Source: Rhabdaerophilum sp. SD176
GTDB taxonomy: Bacteria > Pseudomonadota > Alphaproteobacteria > Rhizobiales > Beijerinckiaceae
DNA length: 64,000 nucleotides
Reading direction: 5' to 3'
Assembly (NCBI RefSeq): GCF_030143245.1
Contig: NZ_JARJNS010000007.1
Span: 62,001-126,000, forward strand
A program made the translations under genes and the position numbers. This document shows, piece after piece, positions 10,599 through 20,017 of the stretch (its first letter is position 1; each line of letters opens with the position of its first letter). Under the pieces are notes generated by a model, which was given only the letters and a program-made list of their open reading frames with translations, searched no databases and was not told where the DNA came from.

Positions 10599-11350
10599 CA
10601 GCCGCCCTCCTCGCCGAGATAGGCTGTCCGAACTTCCGGATCGTCGCGCACGGCGGCCGGCGGGCCGGAGGCGATGATCCGGCCATAGACCAGCACGGAT
10701 ACCCGCTCCGCCAGAGCGAAAACTGCTTCCATGTCATGCTCGATCAACAGAATGGTCATCCGCCCGCGCAGGCGCTGCATCAGCGCGATCAGCACCGCGC
10801 TTTCCTCCGGCCCGGTGCCGGCCAGCGGCTCGTCGAGCAGCAGAACGCGGGGGCGGGCCGCAAGCGCGATGGCGATTTCCAGCTGCCGTTTCTCGCCATG
10901 GGAAAGGAGCCCGGCCCGGATACCGGCCCGCTTGCCGAGCCCGACTTCCTCGAGCGCCTGCATCGCCTGATCGTTCAGGCGGGCCTCGTCCCGCGCTCGG
11001 CCGAAAAAGCGGAAACTCGATCCCTCACGGGCCTGCACCGCCAGTGCCACGTTCTCCAGCGCGGAGAAGCCCGGCAGGATCGAGGTGATCTGGAACGAGC
11101 GCACCAACCCGCGATGGACGCGATCGGGCAGCGAAAGCCCGGTCACGTCGTGCCCGCCAAGCCAGACCGAGCCGGTATCCGACGGCACGACCCCGGAAAT
11201 CTGGTGGATCAGCGTGGTCTTGCCAGCGCCGTTTGGCCCGATGATCGCGTGGAACTCGCCATCGGGCAGTGCCAGCGAGACATGGTCCGTCACCGTCAGC
11301 GCGCCATAGGCCTTGTTGAGATCGCGGAGTTCCAGCGCCGGCTCAGCCAT
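10598..11350 (-). CDS. livG: Branched-chain-type ABC transporter ATP-binding protein LivG-like
   Basis: A 250-residue ABC ATPase with Walker A GPNGAGKTT, signature LSHGEKRQLEIAIAL (the LivG-type SHGE variant) and Walker B VLLLDEPLAGTGPEE. It overlaps livF at its 3' end and livM at its 5' end. It is the partner ATPase of LivF in the Liv/HAAT family importer. Confidence 0.9.
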
Positions 11351-12320
11351 GGCCGCCTCCCCCGCCGATCCGCCGGATCGCGCCCATCAGCCCGCCCCGG
11401 GCGAACAGCACGACCAGAACGAGGAAGGGCCCGAAGATCATCTTCCAGTGCTCGGTGAAGCCGGAGAGCCATTCCTCCAGCAGCAGGAAGGCCGCAGCGC
11501 CGATGATCGCACCATGCAGGGTGCCGAGCCCGCCGAGCACCACCATGACGATCAGCTCCCCCGAGCGCTGCCATGTCATGTAGGCGGGGCTGACAAATTC
11601 AGCCTGGTTGGCCAGCAGGAACCCGGCCAGCCCGCATAGCGTGCCGGCGATGACATAGCCGACGAGCTGGTAGCGGAAGAGCGGGAACCCGATCGCCGCC
11701 ATGCGCTGCGGGTTCTCGCGCGCGCCGCGGATCACCCGGCCGAAGCGCGAGACGACGATCGACCGGCAGAGTCCGTAGGCCCCGAGCAGGGCCAGCAGCA
11801 CGGCATAGTAGAAGGCGCGATCACTCTTCAGGAGATCGAACCCGAACAGCTTCGACCGGCCCGGCAGCGTCATGCCGTCATCGCCACCATAGGCCGCAAG
11901 CGAGACGGCGAGGAAAAAGGCCATCTGCCCGAAGGCCAGCGTGATCATGATGAAATAGACGCCCTTGGTCCGGAGCGAGAGCGCGCCGGTGATCAGCGCG
12001 AACAGCGCCGAGACGGCCAGGGCCACCGGCAGCTGGACCAGCGCGTCGGTCTGGCCATGCGCCGAGAGGATCCCGACCGCGTAGCCGCCCAGCCCGAGAA
12101 AGGCGGCATGGCCGAAGGAGACCAGCGCGCCATAGCCGAGGATGAGATCCAGCGACAGGGCGGCGATGGCGAAGATCATGACGCGCGTCACCAGCGACAG
12201 CAGGTAGCTCTCCGCCCCGAGAGCTGCGACGAATGGCACCAGGGCCAGCAGGACGAAGAGGAGGACCGGAACGGCCTCGCGCTTCAGGAATCCGGGGCCA
12301 TTCTCGGGAAGCATGATCAT
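11343..12320 (-). CDS. livM: Branched-chain-type ABC transporter permease LivM-like
   Basis: A 325-residue hydrophobic inner-membrane protein. It contains the LivM-type motifs GYGALVSFGHAAFLGLGGYAVG and RFGRVIRGARENPQRMAAIGF (the cytoplasmic coupling region). It overlaps both livG and livH by a few bases, consistent with translational coupling. It is one of two permease subunits forming the channel. Confidence 0.9.
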   Translation of the reverse strand: MIMLPENGPGFLKREAVPVLLFVLLALVPFVAALGAESYLLSLVTRVMIFAIAALSLDLILGYGALVSFGHAAFLGLGGYAVGILSAHGQTDALVQLPVALAVSALFALITGALSLRTKGVYFIMITLAFGQMAFFLAVSLAAYGGDDGMTLPGRSKLFGFDLLKSDRAFYYAVLLALLGAYGLCRSIVVSRFGRVIRGARENPQRMAAIGFPLFRYQLVGYVIAGTLCGLAGFLLANQAEFVSPAYMTWQRSGELIVMVVLGGLGTLHGAIIGAAAFLLLEEWLSGFTEHWKMIFGPFLVLVVLFARGGLMGAIRRIGGGGGHG

Positions 12321-13237
12321 TTCTTCGCCGGGAACAGGCCACCGGGCCGGAAGAACAGGATCGCGGCCATGAGGATATAGGTCAGCATCGGGGCCAGCGC
12401 GCGGCCTGCCTGCGAGGCGGCGGAGGGGTCCATCAGCGCCCGCAGCACCTGCGGTCCGAAGACGCGGCCGAGCGTATCCACAAGCCCGACCAGGATGGCC
12501 GCGATGAAGGCGCCACGCACCGAGCCGATGCCGCCGATCACGATGACGACGAAGGTCAGGATCAGCAGGTTGTCGCCCATGCCCGGCTCGACCGAGAGGA
12601 TCGGCGCCACCATCGCCCCGGCAAAGCCCGCAAGCATGGCCCCGAATCCGAAGACGATCATGAAGAGCTTGCCGATATCGACGCCGAGCGCCGAGACCAT
12701 CGGCGCATTGCTCGCCCCGGCACGGACCAGCATGCCGATCCGGGTGCGGCTGACGAGGATGCCGAGCAGCACGGCAATGGCGAGGCCGGATCCGATGATC
12801 GCCAGCCGGTAGACCGGATAGAGCAGCCCGTCCATCAGCCGGATCGAGCCGCTCAGCACATCCGGGATCGGCACGGAAAGCGGCGCGGCGCCCCAGACCA
12901 CCTTCACCGCCTGGTTGAGGAACAGGATGATGCCAAACGTCGCGAGCACCTGGTCGAGATGGTCGCGGTCATAGAGGTGGCGGAAGATCAGGAATTCCAG
13001 CAGCAGCCCGAAGGCGAGCGCCGAGGGCAGCGCCAGCGCGAGCCCGTAGAAGAAATTGCCGGTCAGGGCGGTGAACATCGCCGCCAGATAGGCGCCGATC
13101 ATATATTGCACGCCATGGGCGAGGTTGATGAAATCCATCACCCCGAAGACCAGCGTCAGGCCGGCGGCAATGAGGAACAGCAACACGCCCAGTTGCAGGC
13201 CGTTCAGGGTCTGCACGTAGAGGAGCGTCATCGACAT
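12317..13237 (-). CDS. livH: Branched-chain-type ABC transporter permease LivH-like
   Basis: A 306-residue multi-spanning membrane protein with GVMDFINLAHG, the conserved LivH motif, at ~residues 35-45, and RTRIGMLVRAGASNAPMVSALG in the coupling loop. The start at 13237 (MSMTLLYVQ) fits the usual LivH N-terminus, although no strong ribosome site is visible; a longer open frame continues upstream without family resemblance. It is separated from the binding-protein gene by two hairpins. Confidence 0.87.
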   Translation of the reverse strand: MSMTLLYVQTLNGLQLGVLLFLIAAGLTLVFGVMDFINLAHGVQYMIGAYLAAMFTALTGNFFYGLALALPSALAFGLLLEFLIFRHLYDRDHLDQVLATFGIILFLNQAVKVVWGAAPLSVPIPDVLSGSIRLMDGLLYPVYRLAIIGSGLAIAVLLGILVSRTRIGMLVRAGASNAPMVSALGVDIGKLFMIVFGFGAMLAGFAGAMVAPILSVEPGMGDNLLILTFVVIVIGGIGSVRGAFIAAILVGLVDTLGRVFGPQVLRALMDPSAASQAGRALAPMLTYILMAAILFFRPGGLFPAKK

Positions 13238-13285
13238 GGCGGACCCGCAAGTCTGAACCGGGGGGGAAAGGGCGACCCGTCTGTC

Positions 13286-13336
13286 CGCCAGACCGCGTCT
13301 GGCGACCCGGTCGCTCCGGCATTTCGGAGCGACCGG
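13286..13336 (-). terminator. Two tandem hairpins between binding-protein gene and livH
   Basis: CGCCAGAC/GTCTGGCG (13286-13304, 3-nt loop) and a perfect 12-bp stem CCGGTCGCTCCG/CGGAGCGACCGG (13307-13336, 6-nt loop) lie in the 127-bp gap. Neither has a clear U-run. They more likely protect or attenuate the message, so that the binding protein is made in excess over the membrane subunits, than terminate it fully. Confidence 0.55.
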
Positions 13337-13364
13337 CATCAGCGCCGGGAGGCCGGCGGACGCA

Positions 13365-14540
13365 TTACTTCGGCAGCTTGCAGTCCTTCGCGTACACGTC
13401 GACGTAGTTTTCGAAGATCTTCTGCCGGATCGAGGTCTGGAACTTGCCATCCGGCCGGGGAACGGCCTGGACCAGGTAGAAGTCCTGGATCGGGTAGCCG
13501 TTATGGCCCATCTTGAAATTGCCGCGAAGCGACTTGAAATCCGCCTTGCGGAGGCCGGCGCGGATGGCATCCTTGTTGCCCAGCTTCCCGCCGGCGCTGC
13601 GGATGGCCGCATCGATCAGCATCGCGGCATCATAGGCCTGCATCGCATAGGTGCCCGGAACCGAGTTGTAGGCCGCCTCATAGGCCTTCACGAAGGCTTC
13701 CGATTGCGGGTTCTTCATATCCGGCGCCCAGTTGGCCCCGCCGAAGAAGCCGACCGCTGCTTCCTTCTGCGCCGGCAGCGTGGATTCATCCACGGTGAAG
13801 GCCGAGAGGAACGGGATGGCATCGGCAAGACCCGCCTGGCGATACTGCCTGACGAGGTTCACGCCCATGCCACCCGGCATGAAGGTGAAGAGCGCATCCG
13901 GCTTGGCGGCGGCGATCTGCGCCAGTTCGGCCGAGAAATCGAGCTGTCCGAGCGGAGTGTAGACCTCGGCGACGATCTCGCCCTTGAAGTGGCGCTTCAC
14001 GCCGGCCAGCGCATCACGGCCGGCCTGGTAGTTCGGCGCCATCAGGAACAGCTTCTTGAAGCCCTTGTCCTGTGCATACTTGCCAAGCACTTCGTGGTTC
14101 TGGTCGTTCTGGTAGGAGGTCACGTAGAAATTCGCGTTGCATTGTGCCCCGGCGAAATTCGACGTGCCGGCATTCGGGCTGATCAGGAACGCGTTGGAAT
14201 CGACAACCGGCTTGTGGATCGCCTGCAGGACGTTCGAGAAAATCGGGCCAACCACGAAATTGACCTGGTCACGCTCGAGAAGGCCCTTGACCTTGCCCAC
14301 CGCGACATCCGGCTTCAGCTCGTCATCGACGACAATCACCTCGGCATTGATACCGCCGAGCTTGCCGCCCAGCGTCTTCACGGCAAGGTTGAACCCGTCG
14401 CGCGCCTGCTGGCCCAGCACGGCCGGCGGGCCGGACAAGGTCACCATGATCCCCACCTTGACCTTCTCCTGCGCCATCAGGGCGCCGGAAGAGAGGGCCA
14501 GCAAGGCTGCCGGCAAGAGCATTTTCGTCTTGGCAAACAT
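13365..14540 (-). CDS. ABC transporter substrate-binding protein (Liv-type, periplasmic)
   Basis: A 391-residue periplasmic binding protein with a Sec signal (MFAKTKMLLPAALLALSSGALMAQ) and the type I binding fold typical of LivK-like proteins (VKVGIMVTLSGPPAVLGQQARDGFNLAV). The start at 14540 is preceded by AGCGGAGGTGG at good spacing; a longer frame to 14576 is unlikely. It is the first gene of the transporter set. The ligand is not readable from sequence. The shared operator with the aryl-CoA monooxygenase suggests an aromatic acid. Confidence 0.88.
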   Translation of the reverse strand: MFAKTKMLLPAALLALSSGALMAQEKVKVGIMVTLSGPPAVLGQQARDGFNLAVKTLGGKLGGINAEVIVVDDELKPDVAVGKVKGLLERDQVNFVVGPIFSNVLQAIHKPVVDSNAFLISPNAGTSNFAGAQCNANFYVTSYQNDQNHEVLGKYAQDKGFKKLFLMAPNYQAGRDALAGVKRHFKGEIVAEVYTPLGQLDFSAELAQIAAAKPDALFTFMPGGMGVNLVRQYRQAGLADAIPFLSAFTVDESTLPAQKEAAVGFFGGANWAPDMKNPQSEAFVKAYEAAYNSVPGTYAMQAYDAAMLIDAAIRSAGGKLGNKDAIRAGLRKADFKSLRGNFKMGHNGYPIQDFYLVQAVPRPDGKFQTSIRQKIFENYVDVYAKDCKLPK

Positions 14541-14627
14541 CGTTCCACCTCCGCTGACGAGGGCTAAGCCCCGCATGAAACTTGGTTTTTGTGGCCGGCT
14601 TGACGCCTGGTCTCGTTCCTGAATTTT

Positions 14628-14644
14628 ATTTTAAGCTTGAAATA
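14628..14644. promoter_or_regulatory. Putative MarR operator, copy 2
   Basis: An exact copy of the 17-mer ATTTTAAGCTTGAAATA found at 2301-2317. Here it lies 88 bp upstream of the transporter binding-protein start, in the gap between that gene and the DUF3830 gene. It implies that the transporter has its own promoter, controlled together with the catabolic genes. Confidence 0.6.
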
Positions 14645-14678
14645 AATCGCTTGTGAAGCCCCCTCCCGCGCGATTCTT

Positions 14679-15092
14679 TCAGGCCTTCTCGAAACGGATC
14701 GGCTGCGCCCCTTCCCAGAGCGTCTTGCGGCCGAGCGTGTAGAGATTCTCGAGGCCCGATGTCAGCGTCAGGAAATGGTTCCCGGAGAGCTGGCCGGCCC
14801 TCGACGCGAAATTCACATTGCCATAGGCGAGCAGGATCTCCGTCTCGCTGACACCGCCCGGATAGAGGATGATCTGCCCCGGCGAGGGATAGCAGGTGTT
14901 GTTCTCGTAGCCGACGCCGAAATCCATGTCGCCCAGCGGAATCCAGACGCCCTCGCCCGACCAGCGGACATGCACGATCTTGCCCTCGAACGGCAGGTGA
15001 CGAAGGAAAGCCTCGCAGGTCTTTGGCGCCATCTCGCGCTCGAGGCGCGCGGCGAAGCGGAACGGGCCGGCGGTGACGATCAGGTCGGACAT
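14679..15092 (-). CDS. DUF3830 family protein (cyclophilin-like fold)
   Basis: A 137-residue protein (MSDLIVTAGPFRFAARLERE, then CEAFLRHLPFEGKIVHVRWSGEGVW and GQIILYPGGVSETEILLAYG) matching the DUF3830 family as I know it. The start at 15092 has AAGGAG upstream; the frame continues further without family resemblance. It lies 5' of the transporter operon on the same strand. DUF3830 proteins are often found beside transporters and amidohydrolases. No activity is established to my knowledge, and none is claimed here. Confidence 0.7.
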   Translation of the reverse strand: MSDLIVTAGPFRFAARLEREMAPKTCEAFLRHLPFEGKIVHVRWSGEGVWIPLGDMDFGVGYENNTCYPSPGQIILYPGGVSETEILLAYGNVNFASRAGQLSGNHFLTLTSGLENLYTLGRKTLWEGAQPIRFEKA

Positions 15093-15183
15093 AGGCAGGT
15101 CAACTCCTTGAGGAAAGCGGCATCGTAGCCGCTGGTTCGGCACAGGCCAGCAAAAAACATTCCGGAGCCAGGGCGGAGCATTC

Positions 15184-15975
15184 TCAGCGCCGCCCCATCG
15201 CCATGGCGATGGCCTGGGCAGCTTCCTGCAGGGCCGGAAGGAATTCGGAAAGCATCTGCGCCTCGCTGACGCGGGCAGCCTGCGCGCTGACATTGACGGC
15301 ATAGCGTGTGCGGGTTCCGAGATCCGCCACGGCAACCGCGATCGAGCGCAGCCCGAGTTCGAGTTCCTCCGAGACAATGGCATGGCCGTCCTTCCGGATC
15401 TGGGCCAGCCGCTGGCGCAAGGCGGGCTCGGTCGTCAGCGTACTGGGCGTGAAGGCATCCAGCTTCGCCTGGGCAAGATAGCGCTCGAGTTCCCTGATAT
15501 GCAGCCCGGCCAGCAGCATCTGGCCCATCGAGGTCGCATGGGCAGGCAGCCGCGTGCCGACCGAAAGCCCGATCGCCATGATGCGGTGCAGCGCCGGCGA
15601 CCGCGCGACATAGACGATCTCGGTTCCGTCGAGCATCGCCGCCGAGGCGGATTCGCCCGTCCGCCTTGTGACCTCGACCAGAACGTCGCGCACGATCTCC
15701 AGCTCGGAGAGCCCGGACAGGAAAGCCTGCCCGATCCCGAGAATGGCCGGCGTGAGCTGGAAATACTTGCCGTCCGTCCGTGCGAGCCCCAGATCGGTCA
15801 GGGTCAGCAGGAAACGGCGCGCGGCGGCACGGGTCAGGCCGGTATGGGCAGCAACATCGGTGATGGTCTGGCTTTTCCGCCCGTCGAAACTCCGGATGAC
15901 ATCCAGCCCGCGGCGAAAGGATTCAACGGTCTCGTCTCTCGGCAAGCAGGCCTCGTTCGACTCTCGAACAAACAC
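15184..15975 (-). CDS. IclR-family regulator divergent from pobA (PobR/PcaR type)
   Basis: A 263-residue IclR-type regulator: N-terminal winged helix (TITDVAAHTGLTRAAARRFLLTLTDLG, residues ~37-62) and C-terminal effector domain (GTRLPAHATSMGQMLLAG, EELELGLRSIAVAV). It resembles PobR/PcaR-type regulators of 4-hydroxybenzoate and protocatechuate genes. It is divergent from pobA across 116 bp, the usual arrangement for activation of pobA by 4-hydroxybenzoate. The start is uncertain: the frame opens at a GTG at 15975 without a clear ribosome site, and no in-frame ATG follows closely. Confidence 0.87.
   Translation of the reverse strand: MFVRESNEACLPRDETVESFRRGLDVIRSFDGRKSQTITDVAAHTGLTRAAARRFLLTLTDLGLARTDGKYFQLTPAILGIGQAFLSGLSELEIVRDVLVEVTRRTGESASAAMLDGTEIVYVARSPALHRIMAIGLSVGTRLPAHATSMGQMLLAGLHIRELERYLAQAKLDAFTPSTLTTEPALRQRLAQIRKDGHAIVSEELELGLRSIAVAVADLGTRTRYAVNVSAQAARVSEAQMLSEFLPALQEAAQAIAMAMGRR
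15955..15969. promoter_or_regulatory. Inverted repeat in the IclR/pobA divergent region
   Basis: GTTCGA-ctc-TCGAAC is a perfect 6-bp inverted repeat at the 5' end of the IclR gene. It is a candidate operator for autoregulation or pobA activation, and its position adds doubt to the annotated GTG start. Confidence 0.3.
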
Positions 15976-16025
15976 GGTCGATGCGAACCAAGGATTGACC
16001 CTTTCCCGAGCGGGCGCAACAGTAA

Positions 16026-17264
<1,239 letters not shown>

Positions 17265-17408
17265 CGGCGCATATCCGGGCAAAAGGCTTTGTCTGACCGG
17301 ACCAGGACCTCAGATCAGGGACTTGCCGCCCCGGATCGTTATGCATTATGAGCGCATTCCGCGCTGCCGCCGATTTGGGGATTATCCTCCTGCGCGCAGT
17401 TTAGAATC

Positions 17409-17451
17409 GTTCAATTTGTCAATAATTTCAATGCATTCACATGATTGAATT
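17409..17451. promoter_or_regulatory. AT-rich inverted repeats upstream of MarR gene
   Basis: This AT-rich patch in GC-rich DNA contains GTTCAATT (17409), ATTTCAAT (17425-17432) and the opposing ATTGAATT (17444-17451, 7 of 8 bases complementary to ATTTCAAT). It lies ~75-115 bp before the MarR start and is a candidate promoter/operator for autoregulation. The rest of the 259-bp pobA-MarR gap shows nothing else. Confidence 0.4.
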
Positions 17452-17523
17452 TGTTTGCAGTGCCGCAAGGTTTTTCTTGCATGGCAGTGTATTTAGTGAA
17501 AGTCTCCGCGCCGCGAGGGACAC

Positions 17524-18042
17524 ATGATGAACCGAAGCGAGCCGAAGGGCCCCTTCCCCGGATCAGAACAGACCGAAACCGAAGCCTCTGCGGCGGCCGG
17601 ACTCAACAACGAGGCGCTGGACTCGATCCTGCTTTTCACCCTGCGCAAGACGCAGGCCGTGATCATGCAGGACTTCGTCAGCCGTTTCGACGCGCTCGAC
17701 CTCCGGCCAATCCAGCTCGGCGCGCTTCTGCTGATCCGCAGCAATCCGGGCAGCCGGCAATCCGATATCGCGGCAGCGCTCGGCATCCAGCGTCCGAATT
17801 TCGTGACGATGATGGACGAACTCGACCGGCGCGGCCTGACCCAGCGCACGACCTCGAACAATGACCGCCGCTCCTATTCCCTCGGGCTGACGCCGCAGGG
17901 CGAAGCGCTGGTCAACAGGGCGCTCCAGTTGCTGGCCGAGCACGAAGCCTTCGTGTCGTCGAGGCTCGACCCCAACGAGCGGCGCCAGCTTTTCGCCAAT
18001 CTCAACCGCATTGAATCCGGCCTGACATCCGGCGGTCGCTGA
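17524..18042 (+). CDS. MarR-family transcriptional regulator
   Basis: A 172-residue MarR protein: helices around LRPIQLGALLLIRSNPGSRQSDIAAALGIQRPNFVTMMDELDRRGLTQR (winged helix) and the wing SNNDRRSYSLGLTPQG. Two consecutive ATGs follow a weak GAGGG site. It lies downstream of pobA on the same strand but is separated by 259 bp with its own AT-rich promoter region. The target is unknown; it could sense phenolic acids, given the neighbours. Confidence 0.85.
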   Translation: MMNRSEPKGPFPGSEQTETEASAAAGLNNEALDSILLFTLRKTQAVIMQDFVSRFDALDLRPIQLGALLLIRSNPGSRQSDIAAALGIQRPNFVTMMDELDRRGLTQRTTSNNDRRSYSLGLTPQGEALVNRALQLLAEHEAFVSSRLDPNERRQLFANLNRIESGLTSGGR

Positions 18043-18051
18043 GCGACCGCC

Positions 18052-18564
18052 CTATCCGGCGAAGCGGGCAAAGGCCCGGACCACGGATTCGTAGACGCCG
18101 CGCTTGAACGGGATGATCAGTCCGGGCAGGTTTTCCAGCGGCTCCCAGCGCCAGTCGATGAATTCCGGCTTGTGCTGGCCCTCGCCGGGCGCGCGGACAT
18201 TGATCTCGCTCTCCTCCCCCACAAAGCGCAGGGCGAACCATTTCTGCGTCTGCCCGCGATAGCGGCCCTTGAGGGCCCGCCCCATCGTTTCAGGGGGAAG
18301 ATCGTAATTGTACCAGTCCGGCGCCTCGGCCAGCAATTTGGTCGAGCGGATATTGGTTTCCTCGTAAAGCTCGCGCAAGGCAGCGGGATAGGGGTCCTCG
18401 CCAGGGTCGATTCCGCCTTGCGGCATCTGCCACTCATAGATCGCATCGCGGTATTCCGGCCCCTTGTCCGGCCGGCGACGGGCGATGAACACCTTGCCCT
18501 CGGCATTGAACAGGGCCACGCCGACACAGGGGCGATACGGCATGCTGGCTAGATCACGCGCCAT
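18052..18564 (-). CDS. rppH: RNA 5'-pyrophosphohydrolase RppH (Nudix)
   Basis: A 170-residue Nudix hydrolase with [23 protein letters not shown] at the N-terminus and the Nudix box [21 protein letters not shown] (Gly, Glu and REx2EE pattern complete), followed by [10 protein letters not shown] as in RppH/IalA. It removes pyrophosphate from 5'-triphosphorylated RNAs, starting mRNA decay. The start at 18564 has GAGGA upstream. It ends 10 bp from the convergent MarR gene. It is the distal gene of the conserved envC-ctpA-deacetylase-rppH group. Confidence 0.93.
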   Translation of the reverse strand: MARDLASMPYRPCVGVALFNAEGKVFIARRRPDKGPEYRDAIYEWQMPQGGIDPGEDPYPAALRELYEETNIRSTKLLAEAPDWYNYDLPPETMGRALKGRYRGQTQKWFALRFVGEESEINVRAPGEGQHKPEFIDWRWEPLENLPGLIIPFKRGVYESVVRAFARFAG

Positions 18565-18671
18565 TCGGATCCTCGTTTCCGGCGGACCGGGCGGAGCCGG
18601 ACAAGCTCGACACCGGGATCCGCCTGATAGTTTTCAAGGTGATGCCGCTACCGGGAAGAAGCCGGCGCGAT

Positions 18672-19862
18672 TCACCGCGTCTTGTCGATGATGGCGGAAA
18701 CAGGCGCCAAGACAAGGCCGCGGGACCGAATTTCGCGTGACCAGGCAACAACCTTGTCGACATTGGCCGGAACCGTCGGGATGGTGATGATCGCCTGGCC
18801 TTTTCGCTTGGCAACGGCTTCAACCTCGGCGAGCACAGCCTCCAGCGAGCGGCCGGCCGAGGCATCATAGACGTGGTCGCCGATCGCAGCCGGCAGGTTG
18901 GCCGCACGCGCAAGCTCGCGGGTCCGCGATGTCGGGTTCGAGCCGTCATCGAGGTAAAGCAGGCCGCGCCGGCCCATCTCCTCCAGCAGCGCTGCATAGG
19001 GGCCGGGCGTGCTCATCAGCTTGCCGCCCATGAAATTCGCGAGCCCGACATAGCCGCCGAGCCGGGACATCAGCCAGTGGAGCTTCTCGAGATTCTCGCG
19101 CGGGTCCGCACCGGCCCTGAGCGTATGCGGCCCGGGATCGCTCTCGGGGTAATCATGCGGCTCCATCGGCACCTGGAGCAGGATCTCGTGCCCCTCACGG
19201 CGGGCCCGCACGACCTGGTTCTCGAGGTCTCGACCATAGGGCGCGAAGGCCAACGTCACATCGCGCGGCAGCTTGGACAGCGCATCGGCCGTTCCCCGCG
19301 CCCCGACACCGACGCCGGTCATGACCACGGCAACCATCGGCTTGCCATTCGGCGTGAAGGCGCGCGCATAAAGCTTGCGGGGCGTAAGCCCGCTTTCCCC
19401 GATCCGCGGGATGAAGCCGGACTGGCCGCGCTCGACAACCCGCGCATCCATGCTCGCCATCATCCGGTCGCTGGAATCCGGCACGCGGATCACCATGCCT
19501 GTCGAGCCGGCCGGTCCGCCATTCTGGCGGATAACGTTCACGCCATGCCGGCCATCGCCACCGCGGTTCGGCGCCATCGCGGAATCGGCCGGCGGAACCG
19601 GAGCGCGTTCGATATTGGTCGAGACATGCCGCTCGATCACGGCAACGGTTCCCGGTTCACTCCGGTCACGCAGCAGATAGGATTGTGCGGTCACACCGCC
19701 CAGCAGCAGGAACCCCAGGCCGACGAGGCCCCAGCGCCGGAGCGGGGACAATCCCCGCCGGCTCGGCCCTGGTTTCATACCCAGGGGCGTGGCCATGCCG
19801 TCGAACGCCATTCCGCCTGCTTCCTCATCGGAGTCTCGCGCGGCAATCGCCACGAAATCCAT
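18672..19862 (-). CDS. Divergent polysaccharide deacetylase family protein (YibQ-like)
   Basis: A 396-residue protein with a short cytoplasmic N-terminus, one membrane anchor (WGLVGLGFLLLGGVTAQSYLL, ~residues 45-65) and an exported domain of the divergent polysaccharide deacetylase family (PMVAVVMTGVGVGARGTADALSKLP, LLQVPMEPHDYPESDPGPHTL). The family sits beside EnvC and CtpA in alphaproteobacteria and is presumed to act on the cell wall. Enzymatic activity is not proven for it. A start further in (19811 or 19796) is possible because the first ATG has no ribosome site. Confidence 0.82.
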   Translation of the reverse strand: MDFVAIAARDSDEEAGGMAFDGMATPLGMKPGPSRRGLSPLRRWGLVGLGFLLLGGVTAQSYLLRDRSEPGTVAVIERHVSTNIERAPVPPADSAMAPNRGGDGRHGVNVIRQNGGPAGSTGMVIRVPDSSDRMMASMDARVVERGQSGFIPRIGESGLTPRKLYARAFTPNGKPMVAVVMTGVGVGARGTADALSKLPRDVTLAFAPYGRDLENQVVRARREGHEILLQVPMEPHDYPESDPGPHTLRAGADPRENLEKLHWLMSRLGGYVGLANFMGGKLMSTPGPYAALLEEMGRRGLLYLDDGSNPTSRTRELARAANLPAAIGDHVYDASAGRSLEAVLAEVEAVAKRKGQAIITIPTVPANVDKVVAWSREIRSRGLVLAPVSAIIDKTR

Positions 19863-19931
19863 GACAAACCGTAAACAGGCTTGGTTAAGGCGTTGTTAAA
19901 CGAACCGGGAAACTGCACCTCACGGATGTAA

Positions 19932-19958
19932 AAAACCCGCCGGATCGCGGCGGGTTTT
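19932..19958 (-). terminator. Rho-independent terminator of ctpA
   Basis: An 11-bp perfect stem, AAAACCCGCCG/CGGCGGGTTTT, with a 5-nt loop, lies 60 bp beyond the ctpA stop. On the minus strand the stem ends in a T-run (TTTTTAC). It separates ctpA from the deacetylase gene. Confidence 0.8.
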
Positions 19959-20017
19959 CCGAAAGTGCGGCAGGTCGGTCACACGCCTTGTCTGAAAGGC
20001 GCGCGCGGTCCCGTCGC

